Assembly: GCF_040436345.1 (NCBI RefSeq)
Contig: NC_133221.1
Span: forward strand, 4,915,663 to 4,979,662
Source: Pagrus major
Lineage: Eukaryota > Chordata > Actinopteri > Spariformes > Sparidae
Direction: 5' to 3'
DNA: 64,000 nucleotides
Shown: positions 24,735 through 37,500 of the stretch, one piece after another
Position numbering within the stretch: the first letter of the stretch is position 1
Layout: each line of letters opens with the position of its first letter
Made by a program: the position numbers and the translations under genes
Notes under the pieces: model-generated
The model's input: the letters and a program-made list of their open reading frames with translations, nothing else
The model's database searches: none
What the model was told of the DNA's origin: nothing

Positions 24735-26390
24735 ATGAACAACCGGAGCTACCAGAACCCCAGTTACACGGCCGTATGATTGCAAACGGAGAAAACGCGA
24801 TGGATCATGTAGAGCGGATCAGAGAGCAGTTGAAGCGAAAGAGAGACCACTGGAACTCCACTGTGCTGCACTAGATGAAGACAAAAATCCAAAGATCTCC
24901 ACGCCAAATGAATGTTTTTCTTTTTCTTTTTTAATTTATGTCTTGTTTGTTGGCAGGTTGGGATTATTACCCAAAAAAAAGAAAACTAGAACTTTTTTCT
25001 AACATGAGACTGGCAAGAAAGTGACTGCAGAAGGCTGCCGTTAGCCTTTCGTTGCAGTGAGATGCCTGTTGAGTTTCCTTTTGTGGATTCTTGTGATGGA
25101 GAGTATCTGTATCACCCCTAACTGCCTTTATTTTGGTGCTAATGATGATTTTCTGATGTGTTAATGGCCACATGTAGCGTGTGGCAGCCAGGAGCTGTGA
25201 ATTATGCTGCCTGCTGAGGCCTGAAAGTATTCTTCTCGAATCTCCTGAACACATTTTTTTTATTTTTCAAAAAGATCAGTGGCTACAGCAAAGACAATAA
25301 TACCTGCTAGATGTTGAAATCTATTTAATAGACTCACAAAATTGTAAGTTTTACACAATCTAAACCTGATCTGTCAGAGGTGTTCCCCCCTTGATTTTTG
25401 CCCTGATGCATGCTGGGATAGGCTAACTCAGCATGAAGTGGGCGTAGAAAAAAAATGCATGGATGGATGTTTCTCAACTGTTCATGAAAAATGATCTCTC
25501 TCTGCCTCAGGTTGGTGGACAGCGCTGGGTTGAGTTGTTTTTTGCACTCAAAGGAAATCTACTGATATAATTCCAATGACACCTAAAGACTGACTGACTG
25601 ACCTTCCTTTGAGTTCTGATTTTGACTCCTACTGATCACTTTGTTTAAATCCTGTTTTGTTCATGTTCAGAGTTTGCCGGCATCATCATCGTTGTTGTGT
25701 AGTCGACTGGGATGGGACTGGAACCACCACAGACCTGTGAAACCTCACATTAGAGCTTGACGCAGCGTGGTGCTTCTGTCACAAAAAAAGTGGCGATTCT
25801 CCTAAAGAATTATTACTCTTAAGGGGGAAAAAAACCAAAGAGTTAATGGCCATGTCGTAATGAACCAAAGACGGGACAATCAGCAATGTTGTAGCCTTGA
25901 CAGAGAGTTTAAGTCTGAGATCGTCGCTCTCTTTGAGTGTGAAGGATCCATTTTTCAGCTTACAGTGTGTGTGTTACTGTGAGATACTGTATTTTTGATT
26001 GTCTTTTGAGTCGAAGCTGCGCGTGTGCAGAAAAGAGAAGTGGCTGAAGTCATCCCACTACCAAAAGGCTACAGGGACTGAACATTGTGTTGGTTTCTTT
26101 AATTTTGTCGTGTACATAGATTGTTACGTGCCTTAAAATGTAAATACTTAATGTCTGTGGGTTCGAGTGAGGGCTTGCGTGTATATATGTGTGATTTCAT
26201 GCGTACATGCATTTGTGTGAATGGGATATTTATGAATGCTTGTTTTCGTGTATGAATCGGTCATTACCTTTCCCACTGCTTAGTCATGTTCATCCCTGTC
26301 ACCTCTGTAGCTTGAGATCATTGAGGTTAAGCCATTCTGCTTTTCTAGTAGTCGTGATGTCATCGATTCAGTCAGTATTCAGGATTGTTT

Positions 26391-27051
26391 TTAAGGTACA
26401 GTGTGTAGGATTTAGGAGGATCCACTGGCGGAAATATTATATAATATTCATAATTATGCTTTTATCAGTGTGTAATCACCTGAAACTGAAAATCATTGTG
26501 TTTTTGTTACCTTAAAATGAGCCCTTTTCATATATAGAGTCCATCATGTTGGATATAAGAAGTCGTCAACTAATCCCATAAAGTAGACAGTTAATTGTAG
26601 TAATTTTCGACAGAATCTGGGGGTAGGTGAGGTAGCAGAGCCGCGAACTGATTGGACTAAACCCCGAGGAAGCTTATCCGAGCTGGAGACGGGGCTTTCC
26701 CGCAGAAATCACTCGACTGCTTTCTTGCAGGGACAGCAGGAGTATTTCCTTCTCTAAATATATTAATTTTTAAACATGACATAACATAGAAACTGATTAC
26801 AAATATATGTTCATCAACAACTTAAATGATGTCCTCTTCCTGTTGTCGACTAATGGTTTTCATAGCTGACTGGCTGATTATTATGTGTAACCCCTATTTC
26901 CTACAGTAGCCTAGAAGGTACAAACCAAACACTGACTCTAGAGAGGGCTTTTTGTATTTTTCGTGTTTTAAGCAGCCGCTGTAGACGAGGGTGAGAAATC
27001 TGCGACCTCACAGCTAGATGCCACTAAATCCTACACACTGAACCTTTACAT
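26391..27051. repeat. Inverted-repeat element in the itga5 3'UTR region
   Basis: The left end reads aaggtacagtgtgtaggatt, the right end aatcctacacactgaacctt; they are inverses with one mismatch. The full element is about 660 bases. The end sequence resembles a very common percomorph dispersed element (recalled, not searched). Confidence 0.85.
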
Positions 27052-28018
27052 GCAAGGCAGTAATTAAAATACTTAAAACCTCAGTGGATATATATATAAA
27101 AAAAATTACTAAGGCTGCCGTCCAGATTTTGCATCCAACAGGATGTCTTGTACCTCTAACAAAAGGGATAACAACTAGGCACTGGGAACTAAATGTTGTT
27201 TGGAAGTGCAATATTTATATTCACTCTGTTTTTTAATATTACAGTGCTTTTCTTTTTTGTTTTATGTTTTATTGTTGTGATAAATCAGAACTTTTTTTGT
27301 ATCAAAGTATGTGAGAAGCACATAGTCCAAATCCGTTTGTGTGAGGTTCTGGCTTTTCACTTTCACCTGCTTTAAATTCTCACTAAAGTGTGAAACTTTA
27401 AAAAGAAAAAGAAAAAAAAAAAAGAGACTTTTTCCACTTCAGATACGCTCACCACTTCATTGCTGGACCACTTTTTTATATACCACAGACTGCCACAGAA
27501 ACACAAATACCAGAACATATCGGAGTTGAGCTCGGGGTATGTTGACACAGTTTGATAATTTATGTGCTCTGCTGTTGCACCTGTCCAAACGCCAACATTA
27601 TACAACCATATGTTTTACATTTGTTTGCCTCATCACTCTCTCTTTCACTCTCATTGGATAGAGATTTACTATTCGTCAAATGGTCCTCAAAATTCTTTAC
27701 TGAACATGTCAACCCATTATTTATAATGACACGGGATCATTTCACTACTTCCTCCATGGTTACATCCGGAGAAGGCACTGGGTTTTTTTTCTTTTCTTTT
27801 TGATTTTTTTTTATACGTCTTAACCCATTTTCATTCTCCGGGACTTCCAAAAAGAAGTTGTACATATTTATGACACGGAGAATAGTGTTTGAATACAAAG
27901 GATAACTGATTTGTTGTGAATTTTTCTCACCCCATATTGGGGAGAACATTTTTGTCAGGGGGGGAAGGACGAGATGGGCTTTGGGGGTCAATTTGTACCT
28001 GTTATGGTTTGTACTTTA

Positions 28019-28024
28019 AATAAA
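28019..28024 (+). promoter_or_regulatory. itga5: Candidate poly(A) signal of itga5
   Basis: AATAAA followed by a T-rich stretch (ttcccttttt). It is the last canonical signal before the opposing rapgef3 poly(A) signal. Confidence 0.6.
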
Positions 28025-28085
28025 AAATATTTCCCTTTTTACATATTCTTGTGCTTTCATTGAATACACACATGTGAGAAAATAA

Positions 28086-28091
28086 TTTATT
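28086..28091 (-). promoter_or_regulatory. rapgef3: Candidate poly(A) signal of rapgef3
   Basis: AATAAA on the minus strand (tttatt on +), about 570 bases after the rapgef3 stop codon. This puts the two convergent transcript ends within roughly 60 bases of each other. Confidence 0.55.
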
Positions 28092-28659
28092 TAGAAAAAA
28101 ACAACATTGTATGAAATTATATGCATGTCAGTTCGTGGCCTTGTCGCCAAAAAATGATCCGATACAATATATTAGCTTTAATGTGAAAATACTAGTGCAC
28201 AGAAAACTGACCTACAGTGATAAGCTATGGCTAATATCTGCAGTGTGTGTGTTCTTATGGCCTTTTTAGTGGTATCACCACAGTGATGCTTCCACAGACA
28301 GCAGTATATAAAATGTAATATGAGTGAATTTTTACACGGACGTCACTCAGCATGTTGTAACGTTGCCTTTGTGAGGGGGATCAGTTTCAACTGTGGCACA
28401 TACGCATAAAAATGTATACACCGGTGTGATGTAAGGCTTCCTGGATAAAAAAAGTGTCCACCAAGTCTCATGGGCACAGAACTGGATTCTCTGGTTCTTG
28501 TTGTCCTGCACAGACAGCGTCTCCATGAATATAGTCCTCCAGAGATCCTTCTTATTTAGGCAGGTGTGGAAGTTTTTTGTTCATCCAGCTACAATCCGTT
28601 CTCTGTTTTCAGATTTGTGCTACAGTTTCAGAGTCTTTGCACGTTTGCAGGTTGAAGTC

Positions 28660-31511
28660 CTAGCATTCTAACGTTCTCGATAGCTGTGTGAGTTTGCGCT
28701 GGCTGTCGATCACCTTCAGGTGCTGAATGTAGTGCCGGATGTTGGTGGGACTCTGCAGAGGGAGGGCGTGGTTCGAGCCTGGATAGGAAGAAGGAGAAGA
28801 AATCATTTTTGAGTCAGCGCATGTTTGAGTGTTGGTAGTTTAACAGCTTAGTTTTTGCTCACTGTAAAACCGTGTAAAGTGTGATAATTTGCAAATCCTT
28901 TCTGACATATACTCAATTGAAAATAGGACAATGTTCTACCTCATCAACTCCATTGATTTGTGTTAATATATGCTTATTCTGAAGTCAACATGTTGCAAAC
29001 AAGTTGGCACGAGAGCCACTAAAGACTGGGAAAGTTGTGACCGCTCCATAAACACCTGTTGGGAACATCCCACAGGTAAACAGGTTAATTGGCAACAGGT
29101 AGTAGTATCACGATTGGGTATAAAAGGGGAATCCTCTGTTGTTCACATGCGAGGATGGGGCGAGGTTCACCACTTAGTCAAACACATGATTGAATAAAGG
29201 ATGTCAGGAACACTTTCTTAAAACTGTTATCAGTAAACACAGTTTGCTTGCAGATAATTGCATTCTGTTGTAAAAGCAGGCCGGGGAGGAACAGGACCAT
29301 GACAGCGATAACTTAAGAAACCCTCTGGACTAATATAAAAAATAAAAGTATTATAAAAGTATTATAAAAAAAAGTGTATACAACAGTTAATGTATAGATA
29401 TATGTAGCTTACATGTAGATATGCGTGTCGAAGGCCCTTCCAGAAACATCCGGTCTGCCAGGCCCCTCTGTGGAGATGCCGGCACTGCAGAAGAAAAAAT
29501 AGACACCTGTTGTTCACCTGACGTATCCTGCATGTATTATTCATAGCCAATGTGTATATATCCTTGCCAGCACTGTGAGTGAGTCGTGCTTGAATGACGA
29601 GCTCGACTGGATCACTCACCATACGGTTGGCTTCTGCATCCTCGTACTATTTTCACCGTCTTGGCGATCATGCGCTGTGAGAACGGGAGGGAAAGGGAAA
29701 CATTTTTAGGTAAATGTCATAAGCTGAGCAACGTTTCAAAAACAATTTTTTGTCTTACCAGTTTCTCAAAATTGACCAGTTTTTCCACATAGTTTGGATT
29801 TCCCTCATTGATGAATGTCATGTCTGGGCACAGGCAAAAGAAAAAGTGATTAGAGATTTAATGTACAGGAGAGTCACGTCTAATGCTTCACAGGCGACAC
29901 TGCTAGTATCTGTTACCTTTGAGCAGCAGAGGCATGAAGGGGATGTAGGGAGGACTGAGTTTGGCCACAGCCAGTCTGTAGGCCCGGTGGTTTCGTGAGG
30001 GATCCTGACAGGAGCAGAAAATAAACAGGAGAAAGTGTAAGCTGTCTTTGAATGTTCCACGCAGGGAGATTATAAAGAGTTTCGGGATTGTAATTTACCA
30101 TCAATCTCTCATATGCACAGTAAATCCTTTTTGTCTTGCTGGGGATTCTCTGTAATAGACAACCGAGCAAAATTGTTTCACGAGTCATTATCAAAGTTGT
30201 GTTTCAAGTCATTAAATATCATCATGAACGTCGTGTTCTCACCTCCCAGGTCTTGTAAAGCCTGTGCACGGCACTGTTGCTCAAACCAAACATCACGGCG
30301 AAGAACGAGTTGAGATTCTTCTGCTCCTTTAATCTGTGACAGGGAGGACACAAGGTTTTAAAGATGTTATATGAAAACAAGAGTCTACAGCCATGCTAGC
30401 AGCTCTGTGAAGCTGTACTTTGAGTGCTGACGCTTCGAACTAACATGGTCACAGTACAATGTTTAGCATGTTAGCATACCGTGATGGTAAGGACATTCAT
30501 TTTCCAGGTACTTGGTTATGAACTAGCTCGATCTTTGACCAGATATTGGCACTATATGACAAGTTACGGGATCCCAAAAGTGATGACAAAGGGAACTAAA
30601 TTACAAGGAATTAAAACCAATTCTTGTTGAGGGTTCAAAACCCCAAATGTGAACCTGATGGTGGCGCTAGAGCGAGTCACCAAAGTCAGTAGGATTCATC
30701 TTGGAACCGTAAGGTTTGTACAGAATTTGATGTTGAGATAGTTCAGGAACAAATCGGTGGACTGGCTGACCTTTAGCATATAACCATCAAAACATGGCCG
30801 AGGTTTCTTGTAACTAACTCTTACACTGCTGCGATCTTGATGAACTTCTTGAGCAGAATGGCTCGTTTCACCAGGTCTTCACAGAGGCACAGCTCGGTCA
30901 CCACCCAGTGCTGCACCTCATTGAAGCGGCGCACAAAGCGCTCAAGGTTAGCTGTGATGGCGCCGGGGAACTTGTGCCGGCCGAATACGTAGTAGACGAG
31001 CTCCACCTGGAGAGACGGGGAGAGTGAGTCACAACCACTGACTTTTTAGTTAAGTAACAGTTTTTTACAGGTGACTTTATGAATGTGATTTGCTTCAGAG
31101 ACATGTGAAGAATGCAGGAAGTTGTACTGGACGACCAGGTGATCTCAAGGCTGTTAGATAAGAAGTGACAAGGAGTGTGTCATAGGAAAACATTTTAATC
31201 AAAGAGATCAATCTTTTGTAGGAAGGAGGAAATGTCTGCGTATCGGTTTCAGCTTTGGCTTTACTCCCATGATAGACTACTTGAGTCTCACCATGATGAA
31301 GCATCACCAGTGCAATTAAGCAACTTCCTCTTTGCTTTGGTATCGGTTTGTACTGTATGCTGTAATCAGATGTAAAATGTGTTACCTCGTGCATGGCAGT
31401 GAACAGTTCCCAGTCGTAATTGGTGAGTTCAGTGGCGATGTCTTTAGAGCTCATCTGTTCCAGGACATCGGTCGTTCCTCGCTCCGGACCCTGCTGCTCC
31501 TTCAGTGGCGT
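28660..31511 (-). other. rapgef3: rapgef3 CDC25 catalytic domain exons
   Basis: Eight exons (31511-31386 to 28778-28660) encode the Rap exchange domain. Readable blocks are [75 protein letters not shown] (exon 30149-30099, 51 bases), [52 protein letters not shown] and the end [16 protein letters not shown]. Residue 697 is Val in AAVLKEQ where human EPAC1 has AAHLKEQ. The region just before the end (CRSQPYGSNHAL) is about 35-40 residues shorter than in human EPAC1. TAG lies at 28662-28660. Confidence 0.95.
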
Positions 31512-34500
31512 CTGGGGGAAAGAGACAGAGGAAGAAAACTGTAAAAAACTGCTTAAAACATACTAAATACTGATAATTAAAATATGTCTGAACTGATGAC
31601 ATGTCCTCTTTTGGTTTCCTCACCAGTTGTTCCACTTGGCTGCTTGTGCAGATGAACAGTCTCTCGTTGAGTCCCAGGGCCGTGTAGACCGCAGTGGCAT
31701 CCAGCTTTAACTGAGCTCTTTCTGTGTGGATTTAATACATCAAAAACTCATTTTCAGCATAATGGACTGACCGTGAATGGTAAAAAAAAATCTAAGATGA
31801 CAAAGGCTAGATTGCTTTCTTCTAACAAATGTACAGTAACAGACAACATCTTTAAGCACAAGATGTGTTTTTCTGTGTCCCACCTCCCGTGGAGTTCATT
31901 TTGACCAGGACGTGATCTCCTCCGGGTTTGACGATTGCTGACATCACATCCTGCACAGATGTGTTCACTGGGAGCATCAGGGTGAGAGGTTTGCTGTCTG
32001 GCCTGTAGATCTCATATAACACTGCACCGAGACGAGACAGGAGCCGAAATGTCAGTACATGCTGATTTTCAGGACTGATGACGTGAGAAATGAGGTGCGG
32101 TGATATGTGTTATTCATATACAACACCCACAGACACGTGAGCGTGCGCAAACTCATCTATGTCGCAACCAGGGAATGAAATTAGCACCTGCCACCTGCCA
32201 TGGTGGTGACGATTTCAGGTCGCCTGTCACCCTGACATATTTGTCTTATGAATGTTATTGTTAAAAAGTAATTTGCTCTATTTCTTTATTCTAAAGTTTG
32301 GGTTTATATTTGCATGAATATATGAAGGAATAATGATGACAAAAGGTCCATACGGTGTGAAAACTGAATGATTTTTGAAATTCTCTCAATAACTAGAATA
32401 GCATTCTAATGGATTAAGATCCATTAGATGCATTGATCCCTGAGAAGTTGACAAAAGTGTCAGACATCCAGAAAAAAGAAGATTTGGATTACATGATATA
32501 TTCTAAAATGTTCAGTGACCTGCCAAAGTGCATGCTAACGTAATTTCGGCACACTAATATACATAAAAACAAGATAATTGATGTACATGTACATAAACAG
32601 AACCACTAATTTGATTGATGTATGTGATTTCATGCCTCGCTCACCTTTATCTTGTGCTCTGATTGGTTGTAGCCTCCCCACCGTCTCCTCGCAGTTTGAA
32701 AACCAATCAAACTGCTGGTTCTGTCGATGGCATCAGAGTGACTCAGTGACATTAAACCGAAAAAATGACATTCGAACTGTTTTCTCACTAAGATGAAACT
32801 CTGATATCAATATTCTGCAACCAGCTGTCATCTGCAAGATGCAAAAAAAATGATAAGAGGATGCTTACCCTGCTCAGTGACTGATATCCATTCTCCAGTC
32901 TGTAAAGAGATAAATCGTATGTTCATGATTCGAGACATTTAGTTGAAACAGCAGATGTTGTAAGATTATATATTACATTTTTGTTCTCCTCCTTTCCCGA
33001 AATTGTTCCTTCAGCATGCTGTACAGACGGAAATCAGCTGCCACCTCCTTCTTCAGCCTCTGTCTCAGCAACATGAACAAAGCAGGAGCATAATTATTGA
33101 TTCTCCTCGTAATAAATATAATCTTTATTCTTGCAATGTTCGAACCTGCAATCTCACCTCCAGGAAGTCCATAGCAATAGGGTCCTCTTTCAGCAGGAGG
33201 CCGTACAGCGCCACCCACTGGCCGATCAGCTTCACTACCTTCTGCTTTGTTGTGAGAATGTAGGACGCCTTCTCCTGATCCGACCCCTCTGAGAGCTCCG
33301 CCTTGTACGTGCAATGATGGTTAAGGGGCATAACAACAAAAATCTGAGATAATAACGACATTGTGGGTCAACAGAATATAATTTCCTCATGGCAGTTAAA
33401 TGCTTGTTTCAAACAGTAGCAGTACACATTATCCTTATGATCAGCATCACCATCACTGTGTATCATTATTGACTATTCCAGGATATTGGTGCTGCAGTGC
33501 GGGACACAGCAGGCTGGAGGGCATGAAGACTTTGTGGGTGAGCAGAAAGTCGCTCACACAGGGATCTGCAGGGAGACAAACATCGCAACAACACACGGTT
33601 AACTAACTAGCTGACTACATGTGATTATGTTGAATTACTCAGGGGAATAGGCAAGAAGATGAACGCGGGCCTCCCACCTATAGCGTCATTTCCATTAGAG
33701 TCCAACCTGATTGTTTCCAACAGGTGTTCCAGGATTTTCTCAGGTGCTCCTGACATAACTGTGTACCTGTACAAGAGAGGAACAGATCAATCCATTGTTT
33801 TGCTCTGTGTGTATCCGTTCTGCTTCTTCATTTGTGTTTTTGAATTAGCGCCTGATAATCTGGTATTACCTTTATTTTAATCATGTAGAATTGCACCCGT
33901 TAGTCAGTTAATCGATCAGCAACTATTTTTATAATCGATTACATTTCAGTCATTTTCAAGCAAAAATGTCAAACATTTGTCAGTTACAGGTTCAGACTAA
34001 AGTAGCATTTTGGGCAATTTTTAAATGATTAACGCAATTAAGCATCAAACGATTCATTGATTAGTTGTGAAAATAATGACAAACATGAATCGAGCCTAAA
34101 TTAATTGGCCTACAATTATAATAATTATTATAATGCACGCTTATGTGCTTTTTCAATGACTCCCATCCCAGATGAACGATGCAGAGGCTACAGCCAGGCT
34201 GGTTCCTCTGTGAGGCTGGTCTTTCGGCACAGAGGTGCTTGGAGCTAACACATGTTAGTGTAGTGTGATTTGCACTGTATCTGTTAAATAAATACATCAA
34301 TAAATAGAAAAATAAATGATGAGAAGCATCTCTCCACATTTACTCTATCATTGGTTTGCACGTACGTTGGCTGATAACCTCCCAGCGACAACAGCCAGAA
34401 AAAAAAATGACGTAGCCGTTGTGTAGATTGTCCTGCAAACTCCGGACAGCACTCACTGGGTCAATCACAGATCACATGTTTACTGTTGAACTACAGAATG

Positions 34501-37500
34501 CCTTGCCTTCCCTCAGTTACTGTATCTGATGGCATCATGTCAGAAAATGTAATATCAGTTTGGCTCCTCTGAGAAGTCTTGGTTGCTTGGTTGAGTGGAC
34601 GGAACAAGAGAAGATGGTTGTATTGTGCAAGGTGTGCAAGCGAAGAAAAGAAACAAGGTAAAAACAGGTTAAGTTTGAAGGGGAGGTCAACCGTCATGTT
34701 AATTCACCTATGTTTGCTAAAACACTTCAAGACTGATAACGAGTCTCTCAACAAGGCAGGGTTGAAGTCCATTTCTTCCCCGGCTGTCAGATAACAGCCC
34801 ATTAATACGATCTTAACCACGTTTGACAAAAAGATCTGTATGCTATTCACCAACTGTGTTATGGTGACCAACGGCAGTGTTTGTGTTATTGGTGTGATAC
34901 AGTATCTGACCTCACCCAGGTGAAGTGTCTTAATGATAATGGAGCTGCTTGTGAAGTGACTGTTGTATTGCCTCAGACGTGTGTGCGTCAGAGTTTTTCT
35001 CACTTGCTGTTGTTTCCCGCTCCTCCCTGCTCGGCCCAGTCGGAGCTCTTCTCCAACACCAGCACCGTCTTCCCGTGCTCTTCAAGTCGCACCGTGTTAG
35101 CTTCAACATCCTAAAGGACGAGATGAAAAGTTGTGGAATCAGACCTGCAGCGTTTCTACAGCCACTGCATGCCCGTTCAGTAATCTGCCGGTCATACACA
35201 CCTTGAGGATGCGGATGAAGTCCTGTTTATCAACACGGAGGAAGTGGCAGTTGTCTTCTCTCAAGATGATGGTGGCAGCGCGAGGTGCATCGTTCAGCAG
35301 AGCTAGCTGCCCAAAGTCCTCGCCCTCATGTAGTGTAGTTACCAGGCCCTGTATGCACACAGCTCCGTCAGTATCACATCATACTGACATCTAATTCAAA
35401 GGCAACAAAGCATTTGACAGGTGACAATTCCTCTAAATGGATTTACCTTCCCATGTGTGATCACATTTACTGAGCCTTTCCAGATGATGTACCAGGAAGT
35501 GCCTTTGTCCCCCTGACTGAACACTACATCACAAAAAAAAAAGAAAGACCGTCAGCATCGACAGTGATCATTTACACGCGCCTATGTGTGAATAATCATC
35601 AGAATGGCATTAAGATTACGTTTACAGGGCATGTTTATACAATAGGCTTTATTATGTATCTGGGCTATGACTTCCATATTCAAGGCCAGATGGGCAGCGT
35701 GATGGAGAGACAAACATGTTGACCTGATTACCTCCAGTGAAGTAATGAATCAATCATGGCCGGAGGATGTTTTAATATTCCTGATGTTATACACGGTTTG
35801 GTAGCGATAATATACCTGACAGGCGTGTTTGGCAGAAGAGGATGTTAAGAGGGCATTTACGCACGTCAGTGTACTCCAGTGCGGTTCAACTTCACAATGA
35901 AACTGTGTGTGTGTGTAGCTAAGACTCTCTACCAGCCGAGCTCAAACGTCAGCAAAGCTGTCGCACTCACAGACTGTTCCGGCCTTGGCATGTGATTCAA
36001 AGACCAGCACCGCCGCCAGCTCCTTACGCACCTGCAGGAACAACAGGGCAAGAAATGAGACCGAACTCGATCCGAATCGATAAGTCCTGATTTCATTGTG
36101 TGATTGTTATACTAGTGGTACAAAGTAGTTAAAGAATGAGAGGGAACTGGATGCAAAGATTTGGTTGATTATCACAAATGAACAAAAATGGCAGAAGCAT
36201 TATGGGGCAAAAGTCACAAATTCTCTTCATATACACAATTTTCTTCATTTTTCATACAATGTCAAGAGTTTTATGGATAGTTCTGTTGAAAACAGGTTCA
36301 AATGGAGCTCTCGTGTCAAATTTAATACAATCTGCACACAAAATCAATCTCACTTTTCTACAAATTCTGCCTTAAAAATAATTTACAAGATGCTATAATC
36401 ACATAAAGAAATCTACATATGGTGGCTTTAGTCAGGAGCAGTAATAGTGACTGACGGAGGTGGAGAGATGAGCCGCGGCCTTGACGTGAAGCAGCTCCTC
36501 GTAGATGACCTCCAGGTCCTCAGCGCTCCTCTGACTGGGACTAAACACAAGAAGGAGACAACAGGTACAATCAACCACAGATGGACTAGCTGATACATAA
36601 ACAACAGGTTCTCATGCATAGTATTTGTATGAAGGTTTAACATGCTGACCATTTGCGTAGGATCATAGTGAGCAGAGCGTCTGGACCGAGCTGAGACAGC
36701 AGCGACAGACTCTCCTGCAGCTCGTCGTCCGAGTCCCTCTCATTCGTAATGTGGTTCAGGCCGCACTCTGCGTCCTGGAAGCGGTAGAACTGGGTGTCCT
36801 TGTCGAGGAAGTTCAACTCATGTTTCACTTGATTGAGGCAGAAAAAAACAGAAGGGAAGATATTAACGACACCTGATTGTAACTAGACCTTCAGCGACTG
36901 ATATAGTAAATGCCGACCTTCAGGAGGATTAGACTGTCTTTTTATAACTTTACAAAAGTCCAGAATGACCAAGATACATGAAAATAAGTGCAAATCTATT
37001 CTGAGTGACCCCTTTCTTCTGATGATGAAGCATTTATACCCTGATTGGAGTGTTTCTCCTCGAGGAAGACAGAGCCCCCAAACAAAGAGCATAAGCGCTT
37101 CGTGAACACTCGTCTGAGTGAGAACAAAATGTAAAACACATGCCCTGGCAGGCTCCATCAACAGATTCCAGACTGCTCAAGCACTCCTGGGACATTCTCG
37201 AGTGCTGCCTGAGATATTATTATCAGAATATATTAAAAAATACCAGAATATGACAGGATTTCAAGTGGAATTACTCCACATACTTCTACAGCGAATGCCA
37301 AGCTCGCCTAAAACATGAGAAATATTATGTAAATTTTGTCTTTAGTTTTGACTGCTGGCCGAAGGCTTTAATTAAAACTGAGAAAACTTAAAGCCAAAGT
37401 TATATTTTAGAACGATATCAAGTATGACAGTACTAATACACAGAATATACATAAACACTTTTTTTTTGTTGTTGCAAAGATCACCTTAAATGTGGTTATC

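Larger units (their letters stand above)
24735..28045 (+). other. itga5: Probable itga5 3'UTR
   Basis: No coding exon is visible between the itga5 stop codon and the AATAAA at 28019. The stretch is AT-rich, about 3.3 kb, with T-rich runs near its end, and it is interrupted by a 660-bp inverted-repeat element (26391-27051). The extent is inferred from the strong poly(A) signal and from the opposing gene beginning just beyond; earlier poly(A) sites are possible. Confidence 0.55.
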
